Source: Xylophilus rhododendri (GTDB lineage: Bacteria > Pseudomonadota > Gammaproteobacteria > Burkholderiales > Burkholderiaceae_C). From it: 64,000 bases of DNA. Of this stretch, positions 26,253 to 35,232 are shown piece after piece. Location of the stretch: positions 4,898,001-4,962,000 of the forward strand of contig NZ_CP047650.1 in NCBI RefSeq assembly GCF_009906855.1, read 5' to 3'. The translations under genes were made by a program, and so were the position numbers. The notes beneath the pieces are model-generated. The model ran no database searches, was not told where the DNA came from, and saw only the letters and a program-made list of their open reading frames with translations. Position 1 is the stretch's first letter, and each line of letters opens with the position of its first letter.

Positions 26253-26861
26253 TCAGACGCCGGCCGGGCGCGGCGGCTTGGGCCGCGGCGGCTCGGCGGT
26301 GTGGATCAGCTGCGTGGCCTTGTCCATGTCGCCGGCCAGCAGGGCGGGCACGGCGGCCAGGCTGCGGTCCATGGTCTGCTCGATGGCGATGCGGTCGTCC
26401 TGCGAGGGTTTCTTCAGCACCCAGTGGATGACCTCGTCGCGGTTGCCCGGATGGCCCACGCCCAGGCGCAGGCGCCAGTAGTCGGGGCTGCCCAGCTGTG
26501 CGTGGATGTCGCGCAGGCCGTTGTGGCCGGCATGGCCGCCGCCCTTCTTGAGCTTGGCCTGGCCGGGGGCGATGTCGAGTTCGTCGTGCGCCACCAGGAT
26601 CTCCTGCGGCGCGATCTTGAAGAACTTGGCGAGCGCCGCCACCGACTTGCCCGAGGCGTTCATGAAGGTCAGCGGCTCCAGCAGCCAGACCGGCTTGCCG
26701 GCGATGGTGGTGCGGCCCGCCAGGCCCCAGTAGCCCTTTTCCACCGCCATGTTCACGCCGAGCTGGCGCGCCAGGGCGTCTATCCACCAGAAGCCGGCGT
26801 TGTGGCGGGTGGCCTCGTATTCCGGGCCTGGGTTGCCCAGGCCGACGAAGAGTTTGATCAT
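26253..26861 (-). CDS. pth: peptidyl-tRNA hydrolase
   Basis: A 202-residue essential enzyme that frees tRNA from prematurely released peptidyl-tRNA. The family signature is complete: [23 protein letters not shown] with Asn10 and catalytic His20, [46 protein letters not shown] and [20 protein letters not shown]. The C-terminal about 20 residues are Pro/Arg-rich and variable, as in relatives. The more usual neighbour, the L25 ribosomal protein gene, is not adjacent here; a HipA-like operon is. Confidence 0.96.
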   Translation of the reverse strand: MIKLFVGLGNPGPEYEATRHNAGFWWIDALARQLGVNMAVEKGYWGLAGRTTIAGKPVWLLEPLTFMNASGKSVAALAKFFKIAPQEILVAHDELDIAPGQAKLKKGGGHAGHNGLRDIHAQLGSPDYWRLRLGVGHPGNRDEVIHWVLKKPSQDDRIAIEQTMDRSLAAVPALLAGDMDKATQLIHTAEPPRPKPPRPAGV

Positions 26862-26927
26862 GGGGAACGGGTGCGGTGGCTGCGGCGAAAAAAGGCCGCG
26901 GAATTTAGCACGCTGCCCCGGATGCGC

Positions 26928-27758
26928 TCAGGCCTGAGTCGCGAAATCGAGGATCGCGGTGTCGTCGCCATCGGCGACGACCGCCACGGCTGCATTGCGC
27001 AGATCGTCTCGGATCTCCTCGAAAGCCAGGTAGGGCGGCGTATGGGCTGCAGGTGCAAAGACCGTGAACAGTACCTTCTCCGGCAGGGCGCCGCGTTTGC
27101 GAAGGCGGCGGATCCTGTCGACCCACTGGCCTCCGTGTGTCAGAAGCTTGGTCGGTTCGTCCTGTCCGAGATAAAGCGGTTTGATGACTCTGTCTACCTC
27201 ACCCCGAACCGTGCGGACAAAAGGGAAATTGACGGTGAAGTCGGCAGTTCCCAATTTCCCCGGCCGGTACAGCGGGCCCAGCTCCGCGCGCACAAGCAGC
27301 TTGCGCATCGCGGTTTCCAGCAAGCGCTCCTGATACTCCCTGCCAGCGAAATTTCGTTCAACGTAGCAGTCGAACAGATCGTCCAGTTTCTCGGCTGGAT
27401 CATGGGCCAGCAGCATTCGTGGCTCATCGAACTGCAGCATCGCATCACGAGTCCGGGTGAGCTCGCTGAAAAGAAGGTCCGCCAGGGGGGCCGGCGCGGC
27501 CTGCGTCACGAATGCTGTTCGATCCAGCTCGTCCTTGAAGCGACGCAGTTCCTTCTCCATCATTTCGCGTGCATCCAGGTAGATTCTTCGATCGAGCTGG
27601 TGGAAGAAATGCGTGATCCGTCCCACGCGCTTGAGCAGTCGAAAGCCGAAGTACCGAGCCTGCGGTGCGATCAGCACCACACCCACGTTGGCGAACTCAC
27701 CCGTTTCAACGAAAGGGCGAAATCGCAGGAGTGCGTATTGGCAGGGGAGCCTGTTCAT
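26928..27758 (-). CDS. DUF3037 family protein, partner of a HipA-like kinase
   Basis: A 276-residue cytoplasmic protein of the DUF3037 type (start MNRLPCQYALLRFRPFVETGEFANVGVVL). The function of the family is unknown; genes of this type are regularly coupled to small HipA-like kinase genes. Here its ATG overlaps the kinase stop as ATGA, giving strict translational coupling. Both genes have clearly lower G+C than their flanks. The start at 27758 fits this overlap; upstream in-frame residues lie within the kinase gene and are Arg-rich noise. Confidence 0.8.
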   Translation of the reverse strand: MNRLPCQYALLRFRPFVETGEFANVGVVLIAPQARYFGFRLLKRVGRITHFFHQLDRRIYLDAREMMEKELRRFKDELDRTAFVTQAAPAPLADLLFSELTRTRDAMLQFDEPRMLLAHDPAEKLDDLFDCYVERNFAGREYQERLLETAMRKLLVRAELGPLYRPGKLGTADFTVNFPFVRTVRGEVDRVIKPLYLGQDEPTKLLTHGGQWVDRIRRLRKRGALPEKVLFTVFAPAAHTPPYLAFEEIRDDLRNAAVAVVADGDDTAILDFATQA

Positions 27759-28501
27759 GGGAGGTTCCAGAAGTCTTCCTGGAGAGCGCGCTCGAGGCAT
27801 GCCGAAATTTCGTGCCAATCCACGTCGGCGGGAACGTCGGGGCCGGCATGCCACCAAGTCGAAGGAATGCTAGCACGCACGGAATCCAGATTACCCAGGG
27901 CACCTTTGAGTCGTTGGCGGTAGTGGGCGCGAAGGTCGTGATCGGCGTACACCGCGTTCCACCATGGCGCGAAAACGTGCGTGGACAGGAAGTCCGTCGC
28001 ATTGAAATGGCGGTCAAATGCCTGGTTGTGATCGATGACGGCCAGGGTGGCGTCCTGCGCATTCCAGAGCAAATTGGGATTGCCTCCCATGGCTGTGAGT
28101 TTGCGGTCTTCGTTGCGTACCCACCAGTCGAAAACCAGCACGTCTGTTGCCATTGCATGCGAGACCATGCCGCGGGTCGTGAGATTCAACTCCTGAGCGA
28201 AGGGCAGGCGGCGGGATGCGAACACGAGGCCGGTGCCGAGCTGGTGAATGTCGGACCGGAACCTGATGTTCACCAATGGGCTTGGAACATCCGCCAGGAC
28301 GAAGGGCGCCACCGGAAGCCCGAGAGCCACCGCCAGATGGCCCGCCACCCATTCGCATATCAGACTGCGCCGCCCGGCGCTCAAGCCTTTGACGTAGTAG
28401 ATGCAACCGTCGTCGCCCCTGCAGATGAAAGGCTCGGTGATGCCCTGAGTGGCGCGGCCCAGGACCTCTTCGATGACGACGGCAGGCTGATCGGTAAGCA
28501 T
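27755..28501 (-). CDS. small HipA-like kinase
   Basis: A 248-residue HipA-related kinase-fold protein (HipA_2-like), much shorter than toxin HipA (about 440). It has the phosphate-loop equivalent with a lysine strand (IYYVKGL, about 34-40), the catalytic-loop motif DWWVRNEDRK (about 123-132) and the metal-binding AVIDHNQAFD (about 152-161). It could phosphorylate a protein or small molecule. No HipB antitoxin-like DNA-binding gene is adjacent; instead DUF3037 follows with a 4-base overlap. The locus is lower in G+C, consistent with a transferred defence-type or toxin-like module, but that role is inference. Confidence 0.78.
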   Translation of the reverse strand: MLTDQPAVVIEEVLGRATQGITEPFICRGDDGCIYYVKGLSAGRRSLICEWVAGHLAVALGLPVAPFVLADVPSPLVNIRFRSDIHQLGTGLVFASRRLPFAQELNLTTRGMVSHAMATDVLVFDWWVRNEDRKLTAMGGNPNLLWNAQDATLAVIDHNQAFDRHFNATDFLSTHVFAPWWNAVYADHDLRAHYRQRLKGALGNLDSVRASIPSTWWHAGPDVPADVDWHEISACLERALQEDFWNLP

Positions 28502-28533
28502 TCGGCCGGAATGTACCCCGGCCTTCGGGCCGC

Positions 28534-28902
28534 TCAGGCCGCCAGCACTTCCTTCACATAGGAAGGCGCATGCATCTCGATCACCTCCACGCTCAGCTGC
28601 ACCATCATGCCGGCCGGCTGCGGGATGCGTTTGCGCATCACCACGGCGATGCGTTCGCTCATCTCGGCCTTGACCGCGTCGCTGCGGCCGGGCAGGAGCC
28701 GCAGCAGGCAGTAGACGAAGCCGCGATCGCCCAGGCCCGTGCCCACCACCGTCTCGTCCAGCGGCACGATGCGCGACTTGAGGTCGGGCTCGTTGCGGAT
28801 CTGGCCGCTGGCCACCAGGGTGGCGTTGACCTCGCGCAGGGTCTCGGCCAGCGCGAAGCCGGCCTCCAGGTTGCGCGAGTATTCGATGGTCAGGTGGGGC
28901 AT
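28534..28902 (-). CDS. 5-carboxymethyl-2-hydroxymuconate isomerase-like protein
   Basis: A 122-residue member of the CHMI branch of the tautomerase superfamily, small homotrimeric enzymes that use an N-terminal Pro as catalytic base. After the initiator Met the protein starts PHLTIEYSRNLE, so Pro is in place. The true start is the ATG at 28902 with GAGG upstream; an in-frame TTG two codons earlier would bury the Pro. It is downstream of the aldehyde dehydrogenase gene by 19 bases and may be the last gene of the glucarate operon; its substrate there is unclear. Confidence 0.8.
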   Translation of the reverse strand: MPHLTIEYSRNLEAGFALAETLREVNATLVASGQIRNEPDLKSRIVPLDETVVGTGLGDRGFVYCLLRLLPGRSDAVKAEMSERIAVVMRKRIPQPAGMMVQLSVEVIEMHAPSYVKEVLAA

Positions 28903-28921
28903 GGGCAATCCTCGGTGGCGG

Positions 28922-30367
28922 TCAGGCCAGGGTGTACGCGGTCTTCACGATGGTGAAGAATTCCTGCGCGTATTTTCCCTGTTCCCGCGGGCCGTAGCTG
29001 CTGCCCTTGCGGCCGCCGAAGGGCACGTGGTAGTCGACACCGGCCGTGGGCAGGTTGACCATCACCATGCCGGCCTGGCTGTGGCGCTTGAAGTGCGTGG
29101 CGTACTTCAGGCTGGTGGTGGCGATGCCGGCCGAGAGGCCGAACTCGGTGTCATTGGCCGTGGCCAGGGCCTCTTCGTAGTCCTTCACGCGGATCACGCT
29201 GGCGACCGGGCCGAAGACCTCCTCGCGGTTGATGCGCATGCCGGAGGTGCTGTCGGCGAACAGGGCGGGCGCCATGAAGAAGCCTTCGTTGCCGCTGCCG
29301 GTGTGGCAGGCGATGCGCTCGCCGCCGGCCACCAGGCGTGCGCCCTCGGACTTGGCGATCTCCACATAACTCAGGTCCTGCTCCAGCTGGCTCTGGCTGG
29401 AGACCGGGCCCATGTCGGTGCCGGCGGTCAGCGCATCGCCGACCTTGATCTTGGCCATGCGCGCGGCCAACGCCTCGACGAACCGGTCGTGGATGCCCTG
29501 GGTGACGATCAGCCGGCTCGACGCGGTGCAGCGCTGGCCGGTGGAATAGAAGGCCGACTGGGCGCACAGCTCCACCGCCTGGGCCAAATCGGCGTCGTCC
29601 AGCACCACCTGCGGGTTCTTGCCGCCCATCTCCAGCTGAACCTTCTTGCCGCCTTCCAGCGCCAGCGCCGCCAGGCGACGGCCCACGCCGACCGAGCCGG
29701 TGAAGCTGATCGCGTCGATGCCGGGGTGCTTCACCAGCGCATCGCCGATCACGCTGCCGCGGCCCATCACCAGGTTGAACACGCCGGCGGGGATGCCGCT
29801 GCGGCTGATGATCTCGGCCAGCGCCCAGGCGCAGCCCGGCACCAGGTCGGCGGGCTTCAGGACCACGCAGTTGCCGAAGGCCAGGGCCGGGGCGATCTTC
29901 CAGGCGGGAATGGCGATCGGGAAGTTCCAGGGCGTGACCAGGCCGACCACGCCGACCGGCTCGCGGGTGATCTCCACGCCGATGCCCGGGCGCACCGAAG
30001 GCACGGTCTCGCCCGACAGGCGCAGGCATTCGCCGGCGAAGAACTTGAAGATCTGGCCGGCGCGGGTGGCTTCGCCTATGCCTTCGGCCTTGGTCTTGCC
30101 TTCCTCGCGGGCCAGCAGCGTGCCCAGCTCCTCGCGGCGGGCGAGGATCTCGGTGGCGATCTTGTCCAGCGCGTCGCTGCGCGCCTGGATGCCGCCGGTG
30201 GACCAGGCGGGGAAGGCGGCGCGGGCGGCGGCCACGGCCTCGTCCACATGCGAGGCATCGCCCTGCGTGTACTGGCCGATCACGTCGGCGAGGTTGGACG
30301 GGTTGCGGTTGGGCGAGAGCGCGATGCCGGCTTTCCACTCGCCGGCGATGAGGTTCAGGTGTTCCAT
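28922..30367 (-). CDS. 2-oxoglutarate semialdehyde dehydrogenase
   Basis: A 481-residue NAD(P)-dependent aldehyde dehydrogenase. Catalytic residues are all visible: Asn in TPWNFPIAIP, Glu in QLEMGGKNP, nucleophilic Cys in STGQRCTASSR, and GSVGVGRRLA of the cofactor site. Its position beside 5-dehydro-4-deoxyglucarate dehydratase and sugar-acid dehydratases makes 2,5-dioxovalerate (2-oxoglutarate semialdehyde) the likely substrate, giving 2-oxoglutarate for the citric acid cycle. It is transcribed with the Bug receptor and galactarate dehydratase genes. Confidence 0.9.
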   Translation of the reverse strand: MEHLNLIAGEWKAGIALSPNRNPSNLADVIGQYTQGDASHVDEAVAAARAAFPAWSTGGIQARSDALDKIATEILARREELGTLLAREEGKTKAEGIGEATRAGQIFKFFAGECLRLSGETVPSVRPGIGVEITREPVGVVGLVTPWNFPIAIPAWKIAPALAFGNCVVLKPADLVPGCAWALAEIISRSGIPAGVFNLVMGRGSVIGDALVKHPGIDAISFTGSVGVGRRLAALALEGGKKVQLEMGGKNPQVVLDDADLAQAVELCAQSAFYSTGQRCTASSRLIVTQGIHDRFVEALAARMAKIKVGDALTAGTDMGPVSSQSQLEQDLSYVEIAKSEGARLVAGGERIACHTGSGNEGFFMAPALFADSTSGMRINREEVFGPVASVIRVKDYEEALATANDTEFGLSAGIATTSLKYATHFKRHSQAGMVMVNLPTAGVDYHVPFGGRKGSSYGPREQGKYAQEFFTIVKTAYTLA

Positions 30368-30405
30368 GGGGACCGATCAGAAAGAGACGATAAAAGGGAT
30401 GCGGC

Positions 30406-31377
30406 TTATTCGAGTTTGATGCCGGTGGCCTTGACCACCTGGGCCCACTTGGCGACTTCGGCCTTCTGGAAGTCGGCGAACTGGGCCGGCGTGAAGGTGG
30501 AGGGCTGCATGCCCAGCGATTTCAGGCGCTCCTGCATCTCGGGCGTGGCGAGGATCTTCAGGATCTCGGTGTTGAGCCGGTCCACGATGGCCTTGGGCGT
30601 GCCGGCCGGCGCGAAGATGCCCTGCCAGGACAGCACCTCGAAGCCCGGCAGCGTCTCGGCCACGGTGGGCACGTCGGGCAGGGAGTCGATGCGTTTGGCG
30701 GAGCTGACGGCCAGGGCGCGCAGCTTGCCCGACTGGATGTGGGCGCCGGCCACCACGGTGGTGTCGAACATCATGTCGACCTGGCCGGCGATCACGTCCT
30801 GGATCGCGGGGCCGGAACCCTTGTAGGGCACGTGCACGAACTTGGCGCCGGCCTTGTAGCCCAGCAGTTCCAGCGTCATGTGCTGCGAGGTGCCGTTGCC
30901 GGCCGAGGCGGAAGTGACCGAATCCGGCTTGGCCTTGGCCGCGGCGATCACGTCCTTCAGGGACTTGTACGGGCTCTTCTCGCCCACCACCAGCACCACC
31001 GGGTTGGCGCCGATCAGCACCACCGGCGTGAAGGACTTGATCGGGTCATAGCCCAGCTTGGGATAGAGGCTGACGTTGATCGCATGCGAGCTGACCGTGC
31101 CGCCGACGATGGTGTAGCCATCGGGTGCCGCACGCGCGGCCAGCTCGGAGCCGATGCTGCCGCCGGCGCCGCCGCGGTTGTCCACCACGAAGGTGGTGTT
31201 CAGCACGGCGCCCAGCTTCTGGCCGATCAGGCGGGCCAGGATGTCGGTGGTGCCGCCGGTGGGGAAGGGCACGACATAGGTGATGGGCTTGCTGGGCCAG
31301 CCGTCCTGCGCGAAGGCGGGGAGGGCGGCGGCGGTGATGGCCGCGATGGCGGCTTGAAGTGCGTTGCGACGATTCAT
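30406..31377 (-). CDS. Bug-family periplasmic solute receptor (glucarate cluster)
   Basis: A 323-residue extracytoplasmic receptor of the tripartite tricarboxylate transporter (Bug) family. Signal peptide with cleavage after AFAQD-type sequence at about residue 24; mature start WPSKPITYVVPFPTGGTTDILARLIG, the conserved NRGGAGGSIGSE loop, and the end FQKAEVAKWAQVVKATGIKLE. No membrane-subunit genes (TctA/TctB) are nearby, so it probably shares a transporter encoded elsewhere. Context suggests a hexarate ligand. Confidence 0.92.
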   Translation of the reverse strand: MNRRNALQAAIAAITAAALPAFAQDGWPSKPITYVVPFPTGGTTDILARLIGQKLGAVLNTTFVVDNRGGAGGSIGSELAARAAPDGYTIVGGTVSSHAINVSLYPKLGYDPIKSFTPVVLIGANPVVLVVGEKSPYKSLKDVIAAAKAKPDSVTSASAGNGTSQHMTLELLGYKAGAKFVHVPYKGSGPAIQDVIAGQVDMMFDTTVVAGAHIQSGKLRALAVSSAKRIDSLPDVPTVAETLPGFEVLSWQGIFAPAGTPKAIVDRLNTEILKILATPEMQERLKSLGMQPSTFTPAQFADFQKAEVAKWAQVVKATGIKLE

Positions 31378-31437
31378 GGTTGTCTCCGTATGAAAATTAA
31401 AGAATCAGGAACTCTGGCGAGGCGCAGCGAGCCGCGG

Positions 31438-31530
31438 ATTCCAGGGCCGAAGCCGCGAGGCTTCGCCGAGCCGCAAGGCGCCCCCGGTAGGGGGTTGGCG
31501 AAGACACGAAGTGCGGAGCCTGGGGGCGAG
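31438..31530. repeat. intergenic REP-like palindromic element
   Basis: The 93 bases between galactarate dehydratase and the Bug receptor gene contain CGAAGCC-GCGA-GGCTTCG, the arms GGCGCCCCC and GGGGGCG, and a GGTAGGGGGTTGGCG core. The nested inverted repeats and style resemble the widespread intergenic repeats of Comamonadaceae genomes. No other copy is seen in this window. Confidence 0.5.
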
Positions 31531-33138
31531 TCAAGTGACCGGTGCCGGGTTGAACAGCACCAATTGGTTGTGCAATTTCCAATGCTCGGCCCAGGTCTTC
31601 TTGCGCCCGCTGGCCACGTCGAGCATGAAGCGGAACATTTCCCAGCCCAGCTCCTCGATGGTGGCCTCGCCGTCGGCGATGCGGCCGGCGTTGATGTCCA
31701 TCAGGTCGTGCCAGCGCCGCGCCAGGTCGGTGCGGGTGGCCACCTTGATGACCGGCACCTCGGCCAGGCCGTAGGGCGTGCCGCGGCCGGTGGTGAAGAC
31801 ATGCAGGTTCATGCCGGCCGCCAATTGCAGCGTGCCGCAGATGAAATCGCTGGCGGGCGTGGCGGCGTAGACCAGGCCCTTCTGGATACCTTCGCCGCGC
31901 AGGCGCTGGCCGGGCGAAAGCACGCCGCTGATGGCCGAGCTGCCCGACTTGATGATGGAGCCCATGGCCTTCTCCACGATGTTGGAGAGCCCGCCCTTCT
32001 TGTTGCCCGGCGTGGTGTTGGCGCTGCGGTCGGCCGAGCCGCGCTGCAGGTAGGCGTCGTACCAGGCCATCTCGCGGATCATGGCCTCGGCCACCTCGGG
32101 GCTGCTGGCGCGCGAGGTGAGCTGGTCGATGCCGTCGCGCACCTCGGTCACTTCCGAGAACATCACCGTGGCGCCGGCCCGCACCAGCAGGTCGGTGCAG
32201 AAACCCACGGCCGGATTGGCGGTGGCGCCGGAGAAGGCATCGCTGCCGCCGCACTGCACACCCACGATCAGGTCGGCGGCCGGGCAGGTCTGGCGCTGGC
32301 GGGCGTTCAGGCGCTCCAGGTGTTCCTCTGCCTGCCGCATGATGTGTTCGACCATGGACATGAAGCCCACATGCTCGTCGTCCTGCAGGCAGACCACGTC
32401 GAGTTTTGCTTCGGCGCTGGCGCCCACGTCGGCCACGTTGCGTTCGTCGATCAGGGGGATGGTGCCGGGCGGCATCAGGCGCTCGGGCTGCAGCTTCTCG
32501 CAGCCCAGGCTGACCAGCATCACCTCGCCGCCGAAATTGGGGTTCAGGCTGATGTTGCGCAGGGTGCGGATCGGGATCTTGGCGTCCGGCGCGTCGATGG
32601 CCACGCCGCAGCCGTAGCCGTGCTCCAGGGCGACCACGTCGTCCACGTTGGGAAAGCGCGGCAGCAGTTCCTTCTTGATGCGCTCGATGGCGTATTCGGT
32701 CACGCCGGCCACGCACTGCACCGTCTGGGTGATGGCCAGGATGTTGCGGGTGCCGACCGTGCCGTCCGGGTTGCGGAAGCCTTCGAAGGTGTAGCCCTCC
32801 AGCGGCGAGCTGTCGGGCGCGGCCACGGTGCTCAGCGGCAGGCCTTCGAGCGAGCGGGCCTCGGGCATGTCGAGCACCCGTTCGTGCACCCAGCTGCCGG
32901 CGGGCAGGTCCCGGGTGGTGTGACCGATCACCACGTTGTAGCGCCGCACGGCGGTGCCGGTCGGCAGGTCGGTGGTGGCCACCTTGTGGCCCTGGGGCAC
33001 ACGTTCGACCAGCCGGGTGCCGTCGGGCAGCACCGCGCCGGCATCCAGGCCGCCGTCGTTGGCGACGATGGCAACGTTGTCATTCGCATGCATGCGAATC
33101 GCATGCGGCGGGCGTACGGGGGAAACGATGGCGTTCAT
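31531..33138 (-). CDS. garD: galactarate dehydratase (UxaA/GarD family)
   Basis: A 535-residue iron-dependent dehydratase of the UxaA/GarD family, converting galactarate (meso-hexarate) to 5-dehydro-4-deoxyglucarate. The N-terminal SAF domain (about 15-95, starting with [15 protein letters not shown]) precedes the large dehydratase domain with [43 protein letters not shown] and the Cys-containing GCEKLQ and DFICGT stretches. Assigned over altronate dehydratase because every neighbour belongs to hexarate breakdown. The ATG at 33138 gives the normal N-terminus. It is divergent from the GntR regulator across a 143-base control region. Confidence 0.88.
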   Translation of the reverse strand: MNAIVSPVRPPHAIRMHANDNVAIVANDGGLDAGAVLPDGTRLVERVPQGHKVATTDLPTGTAVRRYNVVIGHTTRDLPAGSWVHERVLDMPEARSLEGLPLSTVAAPDSSPLEGYTFEGFRNPDGTVGTRNILAITQTVQCVAGVTEYAIERIKKELLPRFPNVDDVVALEHGYGCGVAIDAPDAKIPIRTLRNISLNPNFGGEVMLVSLGCEKLQPERLMPPGTIPLIDERNVADVGASAEAKLDVVCLQDDEHVGFMSMVEHIMRQAEEHLERLNARQRQTCPAADLIVGVQCGGSDAFSGATANPAVGFCTDLLVRAGATVMFSEVTEVRDGIDQLTSRASSPEVAEAMIREMAWYDAYLQRGSADRSANTTPGNKKGGLSNIVEKAMGSIIKSGSSAISGVLSPGQRLRGEGIQKGLVYAATPASDFICGTLQLAAGMNLHVFTTGRGTPYGLAEVPVIKVATRTDLARRWHDLMDINAGRIADGEATIEELGWEMFRFMLDVASGRKKTWAEHWKLHNQLVLFNPAPVT

Positions 33139-33244
33139 GGCGTGGAGCGGTGGCTCTTCGTTTGGCTGGGCCCACGATGGAAGCACAGCGGCGGTAGTCC
33201 GGTGGGCCCTGGGGTTTGTCTCGGGTTTTTGTTGTCTGTCGTAT

Positions 33245-33257
33245 GTTGTCGTACAAC
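33245..33257. promoter_or_regulatory. FadR-type GntR operator in the divergent garD/regulator region
   Basis: GTTGT-CGT-ACAAC is a perfect inverted repeat of the type bound by FadR-subfamily GntR regulators (TTGT-N-ACAA core). It lies between garD and the regulator gene, so it can control both. A related copy precedes the 5-dehydro-4-deoxyglucarate dehydratase gene. Confidence 0.6.
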
Positions 33258-33281
33258 GATCGGCCGCATTATCATCAGGCG

Positions 33282-34091
33282 ATGGTCAGCCCGTCAACCG
33301 AGATTTCGCCGTCCCAGGAGCTTGGCTCCGCGGCGCCCGCCGCCGCTTCAGCCGCCCTGCCGCGGCCGCGTTCGCGCGGCCTGGCGCATGGCCTGGTGGA
33401 GGATTTCAGCGCGCGCATCCGCGGCCAGATGCTCAAGCCCGGCGACAAGCTGCCGACCGAGTCGGCCATCATGCAGAACTTCGGGGTGAGCCGGACGGTG
33501 GTGCGCGAGGCGCTGTCCAAGCTGCAGGCGGCGGGTCTTGTGGAGACGCGGCACGGCATCGGCACTTTCGTGCTGGCGGTGCGGCCGGGCGGCATCTTCC
33601 GGCTGGATCCGGCCGACATGGGCAATTCCATCGACGCGATCGCGGTGCTGGAGCTGCGCATCAGCCTGGAGACCGAGTCGGCCGGCCTGGCCTCCGGCCG
33701 TCGCAGCGACCAGGACCTGGCCGACATGCGCGACGCGCTGGAAGCCTTCGCCGCCGCCGTGGCGGCCGGCAGCGACACGGTGGGGCCGGACTTCCGCTTC
33801 CACCTGGCCATCGCCCGCGCCACCGGCAACCGCTATTTCGCCGACATCCTGGACCACCTGGGCCAGACCATCATTCCGCGCACCCGCATCACCGCCACCC
33901 GCATCCCGCGCGAGGACCAGTCGCACTACCTGCAGCGGGTCAACCGCGAGCACGACGAGATCTACGCCGCCATCGCCCGGGGCGACGCCGAATCGGCCCG
34001 CGCCGCCATGCGGGTGCACCTGACCAACAGCCGCGAGCGCCTGCTGCGGGCGAGGGCGGCGGCGCAGGCTTCGGCGGGCAACCCGGGCTGA
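33282..34091 (+). CDS. GntR-family (FadR subfamily) regulator of hexarate catabolism
   Basis: A 269-residue repressor-type regulator. The winged-helix part (about 25-95) has [44 protein letters not shown] in the classical GntR form (described here in pieces: [19 protein letters not shown]). The all-helical FCD domain (about 105-255) has the metal-binding residues in [14 protein letters not shown] and [27 protein letters not shown] chose the ATG at 33282 because the earlier in-frame ATG at 33243 would put the operator inside the coding sequence. It probably senses glucarate or a dehydration product. Confidence 0.88.
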   Translation: MVSPSTEISPSQELGSAAPAAASAALPRPRSRGLAHGLVEDFSARIRGQMLKPGDKLPTESAIMQNFGVSRTVVREALSKLQAAGLVETRHGIGTFVLAVRPGGIFRLDPADMGNSIDAIAVLELRISLETESAGLASGRRSDQDLADMRDALEAFAAAVAAGSDTVGPDFRFHLAIARATGNRYFADILDHLGQTIIPRTRITATRIPREDQSHYLQRVNREHDEIYAAIARGDAESARAAMRVHLTNSRERLLRARAAAQASAGNPG

Positions 34092-34147
34092 GGCCGGCTC
34101 ACCCGGGATTTCCCTGCTTCGGAAAGCTGGACGTCGTCCGGGTTTTG

Positions 34148-34160
34148 GTTGTACGATGAC
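34148..34160. promoter_or_regulatory. second GntR operator, upstream of kdgD
   Basis: GTTGTACGATGAC matches the operator at 33245-33257 (read on the other strand as GTTGTACGACAAC) at 11 of 13 positions. It lies 64 bases before the 5-dehydro-4-deoxyglucarate dehydratase start. Confidence 0.5.
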
Positions 34161-34223
34161 TGATCTCTAGGGCCGGCTGCCGGCTCCGCTTTCTTACCAC
34201 CTGCCATCCAAAGTAGACACACC

Positions 34224-35141
34224 ATGAGCTTTTCGCCCCAAGAACTCAAGTCCATCATGGGCTCCGGCCTGCTGTCCTTCCCGGTCACCGACTTCACCGC
34301 CAACGGCGATTTCGACAAGGCCAGCTACGTCAAGCGCCTGGAGTGGCTTGGCCCCTACGGCGCCACCGCGCTGTTCGCGGCCGGCGGCACGGGCGAGTTC
34401 TTCTCGCTCTCGCCCGAGGAATATCCGGACGTGATCAAGACGGCGGTCGACACCTGCCGCGGCACCGTGCCCATCATCGCCGGCGCCGGCGGCTCCACCC
34501 GCCAGACCATCCAGTACGCGCAAGCCGCCGAGAAGGCCGGCGCCCACGGCATCCTGCTGATGCCGCACTACCTGACCGAAGCCAGCCAGGAAGGCCTGTA
34601 CCAGCACGTCAAGGCGATCTGCGACAGCGTGAAGTTCGGCGTGATCATCTACAACCGCGCCCAGGCCAAGTACCAGCCCGCCACCCTGAAGCGCCTGGCC
34701 GATGCCTGCCCCAACCTGGTCGGCTTCAAGGACGGCGTGGGCGACATCGAGTTCATGGTGTCCGTCTACCAGGCCATGGGCGACCGCTTCAGCTACCTGG
34801 GCGGCCTGCCGACCGCCGAGGTCTATGCCGCGGCCTACAAGGCGCTGGGCACGCCGGTGTATTCCTCCGCCGTCTTCAACTTCATCCCCAAGACCGCGAT
34901 CGAGTTCTACGAGGCCGTGCGCACCGACGACCTGGCCACCCAGCACCGCCTGCTGAAGAACTTCTTCATGCCCTACCTGGACATCCGCAACAAGGCGCCG
35001 GGTTATGCGGTGTCTATCGTCAAGGCCGGCTGCACCATCGTCGGCCATGGCGCCGGCCCGGTGCGCCCGCCGCTGAGCGATCTGAAGCCCGCCGAGTTCG
35101 AAGAACTCAAGGCCCTGATCGAAACCCTCGGTCCTCAATAA
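34224..35141 (+). CDS. kdgD: 5-dehydro-4-deoxyglucarate dehydratase
   Basis: A 305-residue DapA-superfamily barrel enzyme that dehydrates and decarboxylates 5-dehydro-4-deoxyglucarate to 2-oxoglutarate semialdehyde, CO2 and water. It has [14 protein letters not shown] at the first loop, the Tyr of [10 protein letters not shown], and the Schiff-base Lys in [13 protein letters not shown]. Ends with [17 protein letters not shown] as in characterised relatives. It links the two hexarate dehydratases to the semialdehyde dehydrogenase. It starts a rightward operon with a dehydrogenase and glucarate dehydratase. Confidence 0.95.
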   Translation: MSFSPQELKSIMGSGLLSFPVTDFTANGDFDKASYVKRLEWLGPYGATALFAAGGTGEFFSLSPEEYPDVIKTAVDTCRGTVPIIAGAGGSTRQTIQYAQAAEKAGAHGILLMPHYLTEASQEGLYQHVKAICDSVKFGVIIYNRAQAKYQPATLKRLADACPNLVGFKDGVGDIEFMVSVYQAMGDRFSYLGGLPTAEVYAAAYKALGTPVYSSAVFNFIPKTAIEFYEAVRTDDLATQHRLLKNFFMPYLDIRNKAPGYAVSIVKAGCTIVGHGAGPVRPPLSDLKPAEFEELKALIETLGPQ

Positions 35142-35175
35142 GCCCGCCGCCAGCCCCGCCCGGGGCGGCCGTGCA

Positions 35176-35209
35176 CGGCGGCCCCTCGCCAGAGGGCGCC
35201 GCCGTTTTT
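35176..35209 (+). terminator. terminator or attenuator after kdgD
   Basis: CGGCGGC-CCCTC and GAGGG-C-GCCGCCG pair with one bulged base and a GCCA loop, followed by TTTTTG. A strong hairpin within the 91-base gap before the 2-hydroxyacid dehydrogenase gene; it may lower downstream expression. Confidence 0.75.
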
Positions 35210-35232
35210 GTTTCCCTGGATAGAACCGCCGC

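Noticed and set aside
27755..28501. A classical HipBA toxin-antitoxin module
   Set aside because: No HipB-type helix-turn-helix gene is adjacent and the kinase is much shorter than HipA; DUF3037 is the partner instead.
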